A stretch of DNA of 64,000 bases, from assembly GCA_934047225.1 (NCBI GenBank), contig OW203992.1:5197501-5261500 (forward strand), given 5' to 3'. This stretch comes from Ypsolopha sequella. Lineage: Eukaryota > Arthropoda > Insecta > Lepidoptera > Ypsolophidae. Shown in pieces: positions 47,201 through 58,745 of this stretch. The notes below the pieces were generated by a model. It was given only the letters and a program-made list of their open reading frames with translations. It was not told the DNA's origin and ran no database searches. Each line of letters begins with the position of its first letter. The stretch's first letter is position 1. The translations under genes and the position numbers were made by a program.

Positions 47201-48066
47201 AAGGGTGTTCTGAAATTCGACCTATTCCTTGAAAGGAGTTATACTAGAGATATATATGTAGTATATGATTGATTGGATTTAAGATAAACTATTTTGCCTA
47301 GGCAGACTAGTTTTGTGTTTTCATACAAAATAACCAAGAAGTTTAAATATAACCTGATGTAAGGTTGTATATAGGTTAATTTATAACCTTCTAACCATAA
47401 ACTACTGGCTCTCTTCTGCGCTGCAGGCCTTCTGAAAACCTAGTTTGGCCTAGACCAAAATCCTAATACGACCCTAACATCAGGTTTGGCTGGTAAAATA
47501 TACATGTGTAATGTTTCAATTTAAAATGCTCTATTTGGTGGTACATATTGTAGGTATAAGATAAAAAAAAGTAAAAATGTAATATTTCAAAAATAATAAA
47601 TAATGAAATTATTTATTTTGAAGCACTATTCATCACACAATTCCAAACAAAGCAGCAACAATAATTAAGTAACAATCAAAGTCCAACCTGTACCTATAAA
47701 CAGTCTTTAATACTAACGTACCAATCTCAAGACCTTTCTCAAGAATTCTACTCTCGTGTGGACCCGGGGGGGAAATCTAAGCGGTCCATAGCCCAGGGGG
47801 TGCGGTCCGAAGTGGGGGGAAATCAGACCAGGGAGGGGGTGGAGCTCCTTCTGGGGACTGAATCAAGGACTGCTACGTGTCCGGATTTTAATTAAGGAGC
47901 ACGATGGTCGTATTCGATTTTAAGGATTTTGTTTCCCTGAAGAGAGGACTGTTTAATATTTGTTTATAATTAATGTTTTAATGTTTATTTTATTAAATAA
48001 ACTTGAGATAAATATTATGTTTGCCTATTTAAAGCTTTTTATTTAATGTAATAATTATAAACAACA
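44284..48066. other. Long non-coding stretch
   Basis: AT-rich. Frames of 60-112 codons here (for example around 44334-44932) have no motif, conserved domain or splice context, and open on both strands. A CCCGGGGGG-type G-rich patch occurs near 47760-47860. No gene is supported. Confidence 0.45.
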
Positions 48067-48152
48067 AAAATAACAGTTTTGAGTATTTTCGAGATATATT
48101 TCGACTGATGCCGGCCGAAATATATCTCGAAAATACTCAAAACTGTTATTTT
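48067..48152. repeat. Perfect 37-bp-arm hairpin
   Basis: The left arm 48067-48103 is the exact reverse complement of the right arm 48116-48152, with a 12-nt loop ACTGATGCCGGC. The loop and flanking CGAAATATATC match a repeated module found at 26600 and 49150. It could be a very recent foldback insertion or a gene-converted palindrome. Confidence 0.95.
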
Positions 48153-48429
48153 GGTTATTTATAATTATTCAATTTTATTAAATGAATGATAATTACAAAA
48201 AACATAGTAAATAAAATTTCAGTGAGATATATTTAACTGTGTTGTATGTAATTTTAATCAGTGAAAAAGACAAAAAGTCAATATTTAACATTTATTTTAT
48301 TGAATAAAAGGATAAAAATAATAAAAATTTAATCCAATTAGGTTTTTAAGTTTCTCATATAAAATATGCAAAAACTATTACTAATTGAGATAACACGTTC
48401 ACATTACGTAAGTAACGTAGGTCGTAGGT

Positions 48430-48672
48430 GTAATATACAACGTGTAACAGCTTATGCAGTCAATGGTAAAGAACAACTTTTACTATGGAGCTAACCGCGA
48501 AATCTCAAAAAAAAATCTGCCCTTCCATACATATCGGCCAAGCGGCATTACATTTTTCTATGAAACAGTTAAATATTTTTTTCGAGATACAGGGTTTGTT
48601 CCATAGAAAAAGTTTTTCTATACCATTGACTGAATAATATGGTTACATCTTTCTGTTACACGTTGTACATAT
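48430..48672. mobile_element. Inverted-repeat MITE
   Basis: TACAACGTGTAACAG..CAGTCAATGGTA at the left is mirrored by TACCATTGACTGAATA..CTGTTACACGTTGTA at the right. It directly abuts the next MITE. Confidence 0.7.
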
Positions 48673-48933
48673 AATTGAGGCGTGTACTCAAACAACTCTG
48701 TATGTTACATTTTGGCGAAAGTTATCTAATGATGAAAAAATGCTGTCCATCAACACTGGCAAGTTTGCAACTGAGTTTTGTTTTACGATCATAACAGTAG
48801 TGAAGTTTAGCAGCAGTCAAACGTTGACATGCAGTTGAATAACGATGTATGTTACAAAGATTAGCATTGTTCCATCATTAGATATCTGTCGCCATAATAT
48901 CACATACAGCGTTGTCGAGGACACGCCTCAATT
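48673..48933. mobile_element. MITE with AATTGAGGCGTGT ends
   Basis: AATTGAGGCGTGT (48673-48685) is mirrored by ACACGCCTCAATT (48921-48933). Subterminal TATCTAATGATG mirrors CATCATTAGATA. About 261 bp, non-coding. Confidence 0.8.
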
Positions 48934-49149
48934 TATTTCGTGAATTTCTCTGATACCACACACCTATGTCGTAGCAGCTCTACAAAGCGCAAAAGATGCG
49001 AAGGTTCATGTTTATGTGCCGCCGCAGCAAAAGCAATATACATTTTTACAATAAAATTAAGCAATTATTTATTAACTAATACTTACTAATTTATTGTAGA
49101 ATTTTCAAGTTTTTGATTACTACTATTATTAAAACAATTAAAAAAATTA

Positions 49150-49200
49150 TAACTCGATATATTTCGGCCCTCGGTATGGGGCCGTCATCAGACGAATGTA
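49150..49200 (-). repeat. CTGATGACGGCCCCATACCG module, inverted copy
   Basis: CGATATATTTCGGCCCTCGG plus TATGGGGCCGTCATCAG is the near-exact reverse complement of the module at 26600-26655. Confidence 0.7.
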
Positions 49201-52200
49201 AAAAAAATTGAGACATATAATTTAGGTATCATAATAAAAAAATAAAAAGTAAAAGTGACATTTGTAAACAATTTTAGTTTTAAACTATTTTCTAAAAAAT
49301 AATAAAGTAGGTTTCTCTAAAAATGATGTTGGTTATTTTTGATATTATTTAATCACTGCTCTTCTTGGATGATCGATGATGGTGGTTAGGTGGTTGTGTG
49401 ATGTTGTTGGTGTTTTTACTTGAAATTTTGAGCGGTCTAATTCGTCGGTCGGTCGGGTCATGTCTGTCAGTGCTGTCTGTTGAGTCCAGGTCCATTTTTC
49501 AAGTGAAATATTTAAGTAAAACTGACAAAAACAAATAAAATAGTGACCTGCAATATCCATTTTCAAATAAATCTCACACAATTTTTATCAAAACAAAGCT
49601 TCACTTCAATTCCCAGAAAGCCTTGAGATTTATATTTTTTCCATACACGCACGTAACACGATCCCACAAGGGAAGCACGGGCAAATCAGTTTCAAGATTT
49701 TTCTCACGCGAAAAAATATCACAACATTTTTATTTTTTATATCAACGGACTCTACACCAAACAGCTACACACATCGATTTCCAAACGTAATATTTGAAGC
49801 TACGGATGACATTGGAACGCAGCTCAATCACCACCCCTGTCACTGAAAATTTGGCTTTACGACTCAGATTGTAAAGTCTAGTTTATGTAGCGAGGAATGT
49901 GATTTTTATATAGGGTGTGTAGGTGGCACCTCCCTCTCTCCCATGATATTAGCGTCCTCTAGAGAGGATATAATTAAATTAATGTCCTCAACCCTCTAGG
50001 CTTTGTTCGTGCTCTCAGTAACTTGACACTTGCATTGTTTTTAGTTGGCGCAGCATTTTTTTGGACTATGACTGTTGATTGATGGGTTCAGAGAAATATT
50101 GTGATGGTTTAAATGGAAGCTTGTTCGTTTAAATTAATCTATGTAAACGTTGTCCTCTTGCAAGGTCAATTGTTCTACCGTGGCACACGGTTGGACTTCA
50201 AAGTTGTCCTTTTTAGGGACTTTTTATGAAAAAGAGTTGAGCATGTATCGAATAACTCGAAAATCTGTTCCAAGTTTGTCCGAATGTCTCTACCGATTAA
50301 TGTTGATTCTGATTTAGATTTCTCCAATTAACACATTGCCCAATCTATGACCCAAAGCCAATCCATCACCCACTAACCCAGCACCTACGACCTAACAAGT
50401 GATACCACTCACCAAATAGAATAAGACACAGAGTGATTCGAAACTCGACACCGCGTATGGCGGTCGCACGCGCCTCTAATTCAATAAACACATTATCACG
50501 ATTAGCTATGAGAGCACCCCTAGTTAGCGGAAATTGTCGAGCGCCCCCGAACGTACACGAATGAGTCCCAAAGGATCGAATGTCAGATTTCGTTCAGGAT
50601 AGTACGTTGGAGTAAATATTAATTATTAGTTTTTATTGCTATCAGCTGGACAGCGGGTTTTATTTTAGGGTAGAAAGTAACATGCTAAAAAGCTGGGTTG
50701 GCGTTTTGTTGAATCACAGTCATATTTTAAATGTTAGTAATTTGTATAGTTAAAACATACATACTGACTTAACCCTCTTAATTCTCATTATTGCTTAAAC
50801 AATAATCACAGTCCAGATCGTGGCTTGGATCCATCCATCGAGTGAGTTTTTTGCATACGTTAAGATATTCTCATTATTTTTAATTTTCATCGTAGTTCCG
50901 TAACAAAGTAACATTTTCTTTGTCCACAAACATAAATCTATGAAATTACCATTTTCATACAATGACTAATGCTATAATTTATATATTTAATACTATGCCC
51001 ACATATTGGAAATATACCAACTGATACTAGTTAATAAAAACGCATTTATAAAACTATAAGCCCATCCCTTCAAATGACTCATTCTGATATCCAGTAAATT
51101 CTGATCTGTGGACAAAAGGTAATAAAGCCTGTATAAGAGGTCAGTTAGAACTGGATTTGGTTTGTAATTATGTAAAAAAATCATGCACATGCACGTGCCA
51201 GCCGCATGCGCGTTCTGACACAGGATGTGATTATTTAAACAATAAATTTAATTGTTAATACTCTATCTATCCCTATTGTTAGCTCACTAAAAAGAAGCGT
51301 TAATTAAAAAAAAATTAAAGTGAGAGTAACACTTTAGAAAATAAAAACAGAGCTACACAATCTGTTAAATTCTCGGGTATTAACCCTATTATAAACCTAT
51401 AAAAACGAGGTCCCTAAATAAACATACTTGTTAATCTAATTTTTCTTGATGAGGCGAGATTTCTCGTGTGCCCTGCAATTTCTAAACCTGCATGATATGT
51501 GGTCAAAGGTACAAAAATATGATTTCCATCCCGTATTCTTCTTACATTTTATTTTCTTTCCACGTACGCGTATTTTCCTAACAAAATATCATAAAAATCG
51601 CACTGTCTCCACTCGTATGCACTTTAATTAAACCAATTCGCTGATTGGCTGGCGGTAAGTGTGTCGGGTGGTGTGCAGCGTACGTCCGCCGGGTGCGGCG
51701 ACGAAGAATCTTTGTTTGAAAAAGTGTGTCGTTTTTTAGATCAGCCTGTAAGGTATGAAAGAGGTTTGATGGTTTTTGATTAGTGTTTTGTTAAAATGGT
51801 AATGTAATTATGTTGTAATGGAGTTTAAATAATACATTATTCATTTACTTTTTTTGCATTTTCGTCGTCCCATTGCTCGATTAGCCAATCGAACATTTTC
51901 GGCATTTGCTTTTTTATATTTTATATTTTTTATATATTCAATTCATGAACAAAATAAACATTTGTAAAAAATGTTAAGAAATAGTTGGTTGGCCATTCAG
52001 GCACTGGGACGACGATGTTTTTTGTACAGTCGCTTGCAGATCAACCTACATAATCTTGTACGATTTCTCTCTTTAACCCGTTCAGTTATCAGAGAAGATC
52101 AAAAGATGTGGAAATCCATCGCGACTTGCTAAAGAAGCAGGTCGTTAAGGGACAGGTTGTTAAGTCGGGGTAGGTTGAGGTGTAAGCGACCGGACTCGTA

Positions 52201-52766
52201 TGTTACGATTTTAGTCTGTAAAAGGGACATTAATTTCAACACGTATATTTGTCTAAAGATTACCCAATGTTACATTATTGCGCGATCAAAAAAACACTAG
52301 ACCGAACCAGAATGCACGTCCATTTGCGGGTTGTTTTTCTAACACTTGAAATGCACTAGCGGCACATTTGACCCGTAGTCAAGCACCAGGTTGTCATAAC
52401 ACTCCAACAGCTGTCACTAGTGCAGCGGCAAACTGGCGAATCAAAACAGTTGAAAAGCGCGCGCTCAGAGCAGCCAGCCAATCAAAATAGGGATAATTTG
52501 ATTATCGTTTCGCATGTTTTGAAAATGGAACGTGTTTAATTTTGTGTTGACGTTTCGTTTATTAACTTTATGAAGCATGTGATGTAGGGTGTTTAAAAAA
52601 GTGACATGTGGCCAATAACTTACAATGAAAACTTCAACAAATGTACATATTTTTATAGGTACTTTAAATTCTTAACATAAATTGTATTCTAAATATTATT
52701 AGAGTGCATTACAAACTAGAAAAGATAAATCAGAAACAAACCCAAAGACAAGAATTTGAAAAAATT
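49201..52766. other. Long non-coding stretch
   Basis: No supported gene. A few GC-richer patches (about 50450-50580, 51640-51720) lack splice-bounded ORFs. Frames of 61-78 codons are uninformative. Confidence 0.4.
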
Positions 52767-52838
52767 CCCCGGGCCAGGATTCGAACCTGCGACCTGTTGT
52801 TATCAAGACAAGCGCGCTACCAATTGCGCCACCGAGGT
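52767..52838 (-). tRNA. tRNA-like gene or tRNA pseudogene with Pol III terminator
   Basis: On the minus strand it is 72 nt: ACCTCGGTGGCGCAATTGGT through CCTGGCCCGGGG. It has a canonical box A (TGGCGCAATTGG), box B (GGTTCGAATCC), a GCGC/GCGC D stem, a mostly paired T arm with TTCGAAT loop, and a T6 run three bases after the end, as Pol III genes have. The anticodon arm CTTGT-CTTGATA-ACAAC puts TGA in the anticodon place with a C-C mismatch, and a UGA (Ser) tRNA should have a long variable arm, which is missing. The acceptor stem has mismatches. It is therefore more likely a tRNA-derived pseudogene or SINE head than a working tRNA. Confidence 0.55.
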
Positions 52839-53371
52839 TTCTACCCAGACCGGTGAATTCTTCCATCATACTTGTCCACTGTTATTTTTGCTTGTGCCTG
52901 ATATACTAGCCTGTACTGTACATATATAGACCGCTCACGAGGGTGTTATGTGATTTCACGCCTTGTTCTTAAGACACAGATGGCGCTGTCGTCGCTACAC
53001 TATTGTTGCTTCAGACAGTTAAGAAATTCACAGTTCTCATTAACTAAAATTATGTTTATTTTGCGAAATCCATAGCTATGAATACTCTAAATATTATAAA
53101 TTGTATTGTATGTTTTAAATTCGCATTTAAAAAGAAATCCTTTTCGTAAGGTCATTGCACCATCTACGAAATCAGCCTTCGTCGGGAAAACGCGACGCGT
53201 CGCTCGTAGAACTGTCGTAGTCGCGTAGCACATTGTAGCGTCTACAGGTAGAACGTGCTACGAGACTACGAAATACTTTGTGTTGCACATGCCAAGTGTT
53301 ATTGCGACAATTTGTCTCTTTGTTTTTAATATAAACCTGTTTTTGCCTTGAAATGTAGGATTATTATATCT
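52839..53371. other. Non-coding stretch with a small palindromic patch
   Basis: An inverted repeat near 53215-53270 (GTAGTCGCGTAGCACA mirrored by GTGCTACGAGACTAC) suggests a MITE remnant. Nothing else is seen. Confidence 0.4.
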
Positions 53372-53738
53372 TTTTCAATGCAAGTGCTCGTAAAGGCCCA
53401 CTTTTTATGCATCAAAACCGAACAGAAAGTCGATTATTTTGCCCTAGGGCTTTGTTATTATTATTATTTTTTTATTTATTTACAATGGTTGGCTAACCTG
53501 CAGCCTTTCCTGTGTACCATAAATGTTATACTTTTTTTTCACTGTTTAACGGCTCTGGATACAGTCCTTTTGAGCCAATCATAATTTAAAGTTCACAGGA
53601 TTATATTTGTTTTATTTCCTCGCACTATGCATTGAAAAACGTAGTTACGCACGAGCGTAAGAGCAATGAATTACTCGGTTACGTTTAAAACACTCGCGTA
53701 ATTTATTCCTTTTCGCCCTTGTAGCATAAACTACTATT
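53372..53738 (+). repeat. Long dispersed repeat, copy A
   Basis: Starts TTTTTCAATGCAAGTGCTCG and ends TAGCATAAACTACTATT. It aligns nearly throughout with 55632-56026. Shared words include AAAACCGAACAGAAAGTCGA and GGTTGGCTAACCTGCAGCC. The 78-codon ORF within it recurs in copy B and reflects the repeat, not a gene. Confidence 0.85.
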
Positions 53739-54611
53739 TCTCAACGTGTTTAGTTTAAAATATTGTTTCTTTTTTGTTGGCATTTTAATAAATAACCGTA
53801 CAGTTATACAAACTTCTTGCATAGATTTATTTCACAAGCTAATTACTTTCATACATAAATTTAAGAGTACAAGGACTAGCCCTTGCCTATCCAAATATTG
53901 TCAAGTACCCCATAATCCTAAGATTACAATAATAATATCATACAACCATAAACCATTTTGTCAAAATCATGCAAATCCTTCACTCTGATGTAACGACGCG
54001 CCCTGCAGGGTAGTTTCATACGAGCTAAAGTGATAAATAAAACTGTACAAGAAAATCTGTTTGTCTGTTTAAGGCGCTGCTCAATGCTAAAATTAAGTCA
54101 TGCTCTAACGCTTTTGTTTTATAACTGTCTATCCCGCTCTAATTAGATGCCGCGCATGCAAAACTTTAGTTATTTTGAAATCACGGCTACATTAGGACAT
54201 TAATTATATATTTTTTTAGTTAGTATCTGCTTGTGTTGGTTTCGTTTCAATCGGTTTTGAAATGTGGAAACTGAATCTCTTTTTTCGTCAAATTCATGCC
54301 TTTTTAAAAGTAATTTAATTAAAAGTATATTTATTTATAAGGTGTAATTAATAATTGTTTTGAATCAAAAAACACGCTATATTAAATATTACAAATTTTT
54401 ACCATCTACATTGACGGAACCGAATCCATTGCAAGACTGATGTTTAGCATTGTGGAGCCCCTTAAAATCCCATAAGCAAGAGATATACGTATGATGACAT
54501 TTTTTATATGTGTTTTTTTTTGTATCCTTTTGGTTTTTTTGGAAGAAATATCTTTTTAGAGCACGCCAATGTGCATACTACTCCATCATAAATTTTATCT
54601 GTTTCCATGCT

Positions 54612-54629
54612 TCTGTGTGTGTGTGTGTG
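54612..54629. repeat. (GT)n microsatellite
   Basis: A short GT dinucleotide run. Confidence 0.8.
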
Positions 54630-54705
54630 CAATAAAGAAAAAAGAGGCTTTAAAAGCTAGATTTATCTAGACGTTACCCTGGGATTTCTTGTGGTACGTT
54701 GCTTA

Positions 54706-54970
54706 TATACACCGTGTAATAATGTCATGTTCGAAAATTAAATTACATGCTCTACAGATTATACATAACCACTTCCAAAGTAAAATATTTGAAATAACGC
54801 GAAAAAAAATTCACTTTTCTTAAGAACTTTTTAATACATATTCGTCATTTTCTATGGGGAAGTGATTTTTATTTCACCTTGTTTAATTATTTTTTTCTAT
54901 GGACCTGGTTCAATGTATTTAGTAAAAAGTGTGGTTAAATTTTCTAAGCACGTCATAATTACACGGTATA
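54706..54970. mobile_element. MITE with ACCGTGTAAT ends
   Basis: TACACCGTGTAATAATGTCA at the left is mirrored by GACGT..ATAATTACACGGTAT at the right. About 265 bp, AT-rich interior, non-coding. An AATAATGTC/CGTCATAATT pairing extends the TIR. Confidence 0.65.
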
Positions 54971-55631
54971 CAACATTTTATCTTTCTTTCTTTGTAATAT
55001 AACAAAAGTACAGCTCAACAAACAAACCAGGCTACAGTCGCAAGTATTCTGAATTAGTATCGTAATATCAGTTCATATTTCGAATAAGCCCACTAAATGT
55101 AAGCCCAACCCTTCCTCTATTGTCTATGGTTGAAGGGCTATTTATTTGTCATATTCAATTTGTTATTTATTATTTGAAACTGATGCAGTTAGGGGTTGGG
55201 TATTTATTGGGATCAATATTACTGAGAATGTTTTGCAGATTATTATAAATAAATAGATTCCTTATAACTTTAAAAAACAATGAAAATTTAAAAAACTTAA
55301 ATATATTTTTACTCGCTTAGTTTGTTTTACTGATGTTTTTCTCAAAAAACTGAAGAAGACTGAATGTTGCAACTTTTAAAGTCTGTCGAAATTTCATGGA
55401 GATCGCAGGATAAAGATAAATTCTTGTACTTGTGATATTATAATAAAAAATATATAAGATTTGAAAAAAAAATCCAGCTTGTACTTAAGTGTACACCCGT
55501 ATAAATATCATGGGATAACTTAAATTTAAATGTTATACAATATTTTTAAAAAACATTGCCAACTTAACTCTTAAACTAGCTATATTTTTACTTTTAACAA
55601 TAATATGTTCATTAACAAGTGTTTTAATGAC

Positions 55632-56026
55632 TTTTCAATGCATGTGCTCGTAAAGGTCCACTTTTTATGCATCAAAACCGAACAGAAAGTCGATTATTTT
55701 GCCCTGGGGCTTTATTATTTTTTTTATTTTTTTTATTTGTTTGCAATGGTTGGCTAACCTGCAGCCTTTCCTGTGTACCATAGATGTTATACTTTTTTTC
55801 CACTGTTTAACGGCTCTGGATACAGTCCTTTTGAGCCAACTACAATTTAAAGTTCACAAGATTATATTTATTTTCATTTCCTCACACTATGCATTGAAAA
55901 ACGTAGTATGATACACGGGCGTAAAAGCATTAAATTACTCGGTTACGTTTAAAACACTCGCTACGCTCGTGTTTTAAATCGTCCTCGTAATTTATTTCTT
56001 TTCGCCCTAGTAGCATAAACTACTAT
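55632..56026 (+). repeat. Long dispersed repeat, copy B
   Basis: Matches copy A at 53372-53738 in the same orientation, with an extra ~28-bp segment near 55955-55985 (CTACGCTCGTGTTTTAAATC). The two copies lie 2.26 kb apart. Confidence 0.85.
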
Positions 56027-56439
56027 TATTATTACCTAATATATATTTAAACCGTCTTATTTATCGATGCGAATTATATTTTCCTGAACAATAACAAGTT
56101 AGTCAACCTAAGAAAGTTGCATTCACAAAACAGTATAAAACTCTTTTCTCAAAACTATTAGAACACGCTCCCCCTCAACTATATTCCTACCACAATAGGA
56201 TGAGTGGCCGACTGCCAAATGGCGCGAGCTGCTGGGCAATTATGCAAATTGATATTAGTTTTTAAACATTGCCCAGCGACCCCCCCTTAACGATTATCGG
56301 ATCCTGGCTGGTGAGCTTTTGAGTTAGATCGTTTAGATTTCTGGTTATGTTTGAGTTTGAATTTGAATTGCTATGGTGTTTAGTCACCACAAGAATGTTA
56401 TAATGGTCGGTGAAACTAGGGTGTTCAAGTCTACTGTGA

Positions 56440-56600
56440 AACACCTCTGACACCCTCTCAGGGATTCATGTCGTGGTGATGTACTGGTGAGCCCTATTTC
56501 CGTGCTTTAGGCCCAAATTGCACGCGTAATTTGTCCCGACGGTATTTGAACCCGCGACCTCCGGTTTAGTAGTCCAGTAATCAAACCACTAATACCACTA
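56440..56600 (-). repeat. tRNA-derived SINE, inverted
   Basis: Read on the minus strand: TTAGTGGTTTGATTACTGG near the head, then GGGTTCAAATACC (box B), then the body CAATTTGGGCCTAAAG, and GGGATTCATGTCGTG on the + strand, similar to the SINE relic near 43640. Confidence 0.65.
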
Positions 56601-56671
56601 ATATAAAGAAGCAAATTCACTTGAATATCTTTAGACAACTCCTCTACGGTACCTCCTTCGAAGTCAGAAAT

Positions 56672-56921
56672 GCCGATGTATGTTAGTTCGAATATATAGG
56701 AGTTCGATGTACATTAGTTCGAAAGTACACAGTAGCGAACCATATCAAATATATGTGTATCAAATATATCAAATATACATACAACTTTACAAAAATCAAT
56801 GATTATCCGCTTTAAAAAATTAATGTGAAAAAGGGGGCGAAAGGGCGTGCAGGGCTGTCCATATCCACTTTCGAACTAACGTCATCGGACTCCCGTACTT
56901 TCCAACTAACGCGCATACAAC
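56672..56921. mobile_element. MITE with ~54-bp inverted ends
   Basis: TGTATGTTAGTTCGAA, GGAGTTCGATGTACATTAGT and TCGAAAGT at the left mirror ACTTTCGA, ACTAACGTCATCGGACTCC and TTCCAACTAACGCGCATAC at the right. The interior includes (ATATCAA)n-like runs. Non-coding. Confidence 0.7.
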
Positions 56922-57084
56922 GATATTTTAAACTTCGAAGTACAGTACAGTAGAGTCGACATTATAAGCCAATATTTCTTTGAACATATCGAAGAAAAAT
57001 TTAATTAGATAGAGAGAAAACAAAGTACTTACGTATTATTTTCAAACCATCCAAGTCACGTTTCCCTATTTGTAACTATCCCCT

Positions 57085-57499
57085 TGTTCACGCTACAGCG
57101 TGACGCGTGATTCGCGCGCGCATGCGCGGACGACCACCCCCCCCCCGCCGCGCGCCGGTCGAGGCGTGCGCGGGCGCTGGTCTCACTCTGTTTCGCCGCA
57201 ACCGTCGACCGAACAATACGTGTGTGCACACATTCGCGACGCCACAACCAATCTCGCGTATCTACCGTATCTTGTGATCATATCAGTGCTGTGTATTACT
57301 CCAAGACATTCTGCACATCCCTGTCCAAGATCAGCCCTGTCATCATCAGCCCGACAAGGAGTACACCACGCGGCACATTGTCAGCGCATTCGTCTCTCGC
57401 CCATCAACATTCCAACCAGGTCAGTGCACCCACATTGTTTTCCACAATTCTCCCGTGTCAAATCCCATCAGCCCTGCATTCCTGTAGCCAGCGGTTACA
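57085..57499 (+). repeat. 5' LTR of outer BEL/Pao element (start inferred)
   Basis: Ends GCGGTTACA just before the PBS, as BEL LTRs end. It is unusually GC/CpG-rich (GCGCGCGCATGCGCGG, a C10 run near 57137). The start is a TG at about 57085, or 57071 if the upstream TG is used. The 3' LTR needed to prove the edges is outside. The ~150- and 99-codon ORFs inside it are not genes. Confidence 0.6.
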
Positions 57500-57745
57500 T
57501 TTTGGACCTTCGAGCCGGTAGTGACCAAATTTTTGGTCACTTCGAGCCGTGAAACCCCGGCCCCCCCAGCCCCTCGATTTACTACAGTCCATTTTCACAT
57601 TTTGATAAAACATTTTGGCCCTTCGAACCGTTAGAACCAGCCCCCCTCTATTTACTACAGTCCATTTTCAATCCAAGAAAAATTTTGGCCCTTCGAACCG
57701 TTACTGAACCAGCCCCCGTCGATTTACTACAGTCCATTTTCACCC
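57500..57745 (+). repeat. Tandem primer-binding-like repeats in BEL leader
   Basis: Four copies of a TTTTGG-CCTTCGAGCCG-like motif occur at about 57500, 57530, 57613 and 57683. The last two units repeat with ~72-bp period, each followed by TTTACTACAGTCCATTTTCA. The first copy, right after the LTR, is the presumptive PBS (tRNA-Tyr type, one mismatch to TGGTCCTTCGAGCCGG). The others look like duplicated PBS blocks with two or more changes. Confidence 0.8.
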
Positions 57746-58745
57746 GGTTACATATTTTGCCCCCTTTCCCGGCAAAAAATATTTTGTGGTCTCGAATACC
57801 TATTGCGGGTAGGTAATTAGAACCGCCGCCTAGAACATTCCATTTATCGGTATAGAACCGGCCCATCCATTCAGCCCAATTGTTTATTACAGTCCACTAT
57901 ATTTCTTTATTAAACCCCTCGACCCGACCCGACCCAATTTACCTATTTCTACCCAATTTTTGCCCGCGGAGAGGTGTACATCTGCCCATTGTCAAAGATA
58001 GTTTTCGTAGGTATTTTGCGAGATATTTTTTTGGTGCGAGTTTTATTTCGTTTTATTTCGTTTTATTTTGAGTACATACGTATACATTGCATCATTGGAT
58101 TGTCCGCTCATTTAGATCCGATTTCTGCGAGGTAAATACATTCTTTGTTTGTTTACGCGTTCGAGGCAGTAGGTAGGTATTTTATTCTATAAATAGAATA
58201 GCATTTAGTTTCGTGTAAGCGGGAAGTAACATAATAACATAAAAGTGAAAAGTGCATACATAGCTGTTTGTATTTTTACAAGACAGTGTTGTTTAAATTA
58301 GTGAACAAGTTCAGCCCTTTCCGATATTTTATGTTACGGTAATCTTGTGTTACAGTAATATATTGCCGGACCGTTTATTTGTGTTATTGTCTGCTTTTTT
58401 TTACCCGGGTATATATATATATATAGCACAAATATAGTAAACAATTTGTTTTTTCAACTCATCTCTGCTCTTGTTGTTTGTGGTACACATATAGGGTGTT
58501 CCAAGTTGGTGTATCAGCTCATATACAGGTTGTTTAAAAAAAAAATTTTTTTTTTTTCTTTCTCTGTCGTGTTTATTTCCGTGTTCCGTTTGAACATAGT
58601 CATTGTTACTTCATCCGCGCAAGTATCTCAGCTCTATTCATCTATCTCATCAATTATTTTAGTTGTACGTTTGCTCTTATAGTTCAGCTCAAACTCGTTG
58701 CGTATTTTATCTTAGTAATCAACCACCTAGTTTAACAAGATTAAG
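57746..58745 (+). other. BEL/Pao leader (5' untranslated region)
   Basis: About 1 kb between the PBS repeats and the gag ATG. It contains another eroded TTTATTACAGTCCA unit near 57882, a (TA)n run near 58415 and a T-rich tract near 58545. No ORF with a recognisable product is seen. Such a long leader is unusual and could include a spliced-out segment. Confidence 0.5.

Noticed and set aside
57100..57552. 150- and 99-codon ORFs in GC-rich DNA
   Set aside because: They fall in the BEL LTR and across the LTR/PBS junction; GC-rich DNA opens frames by chance.
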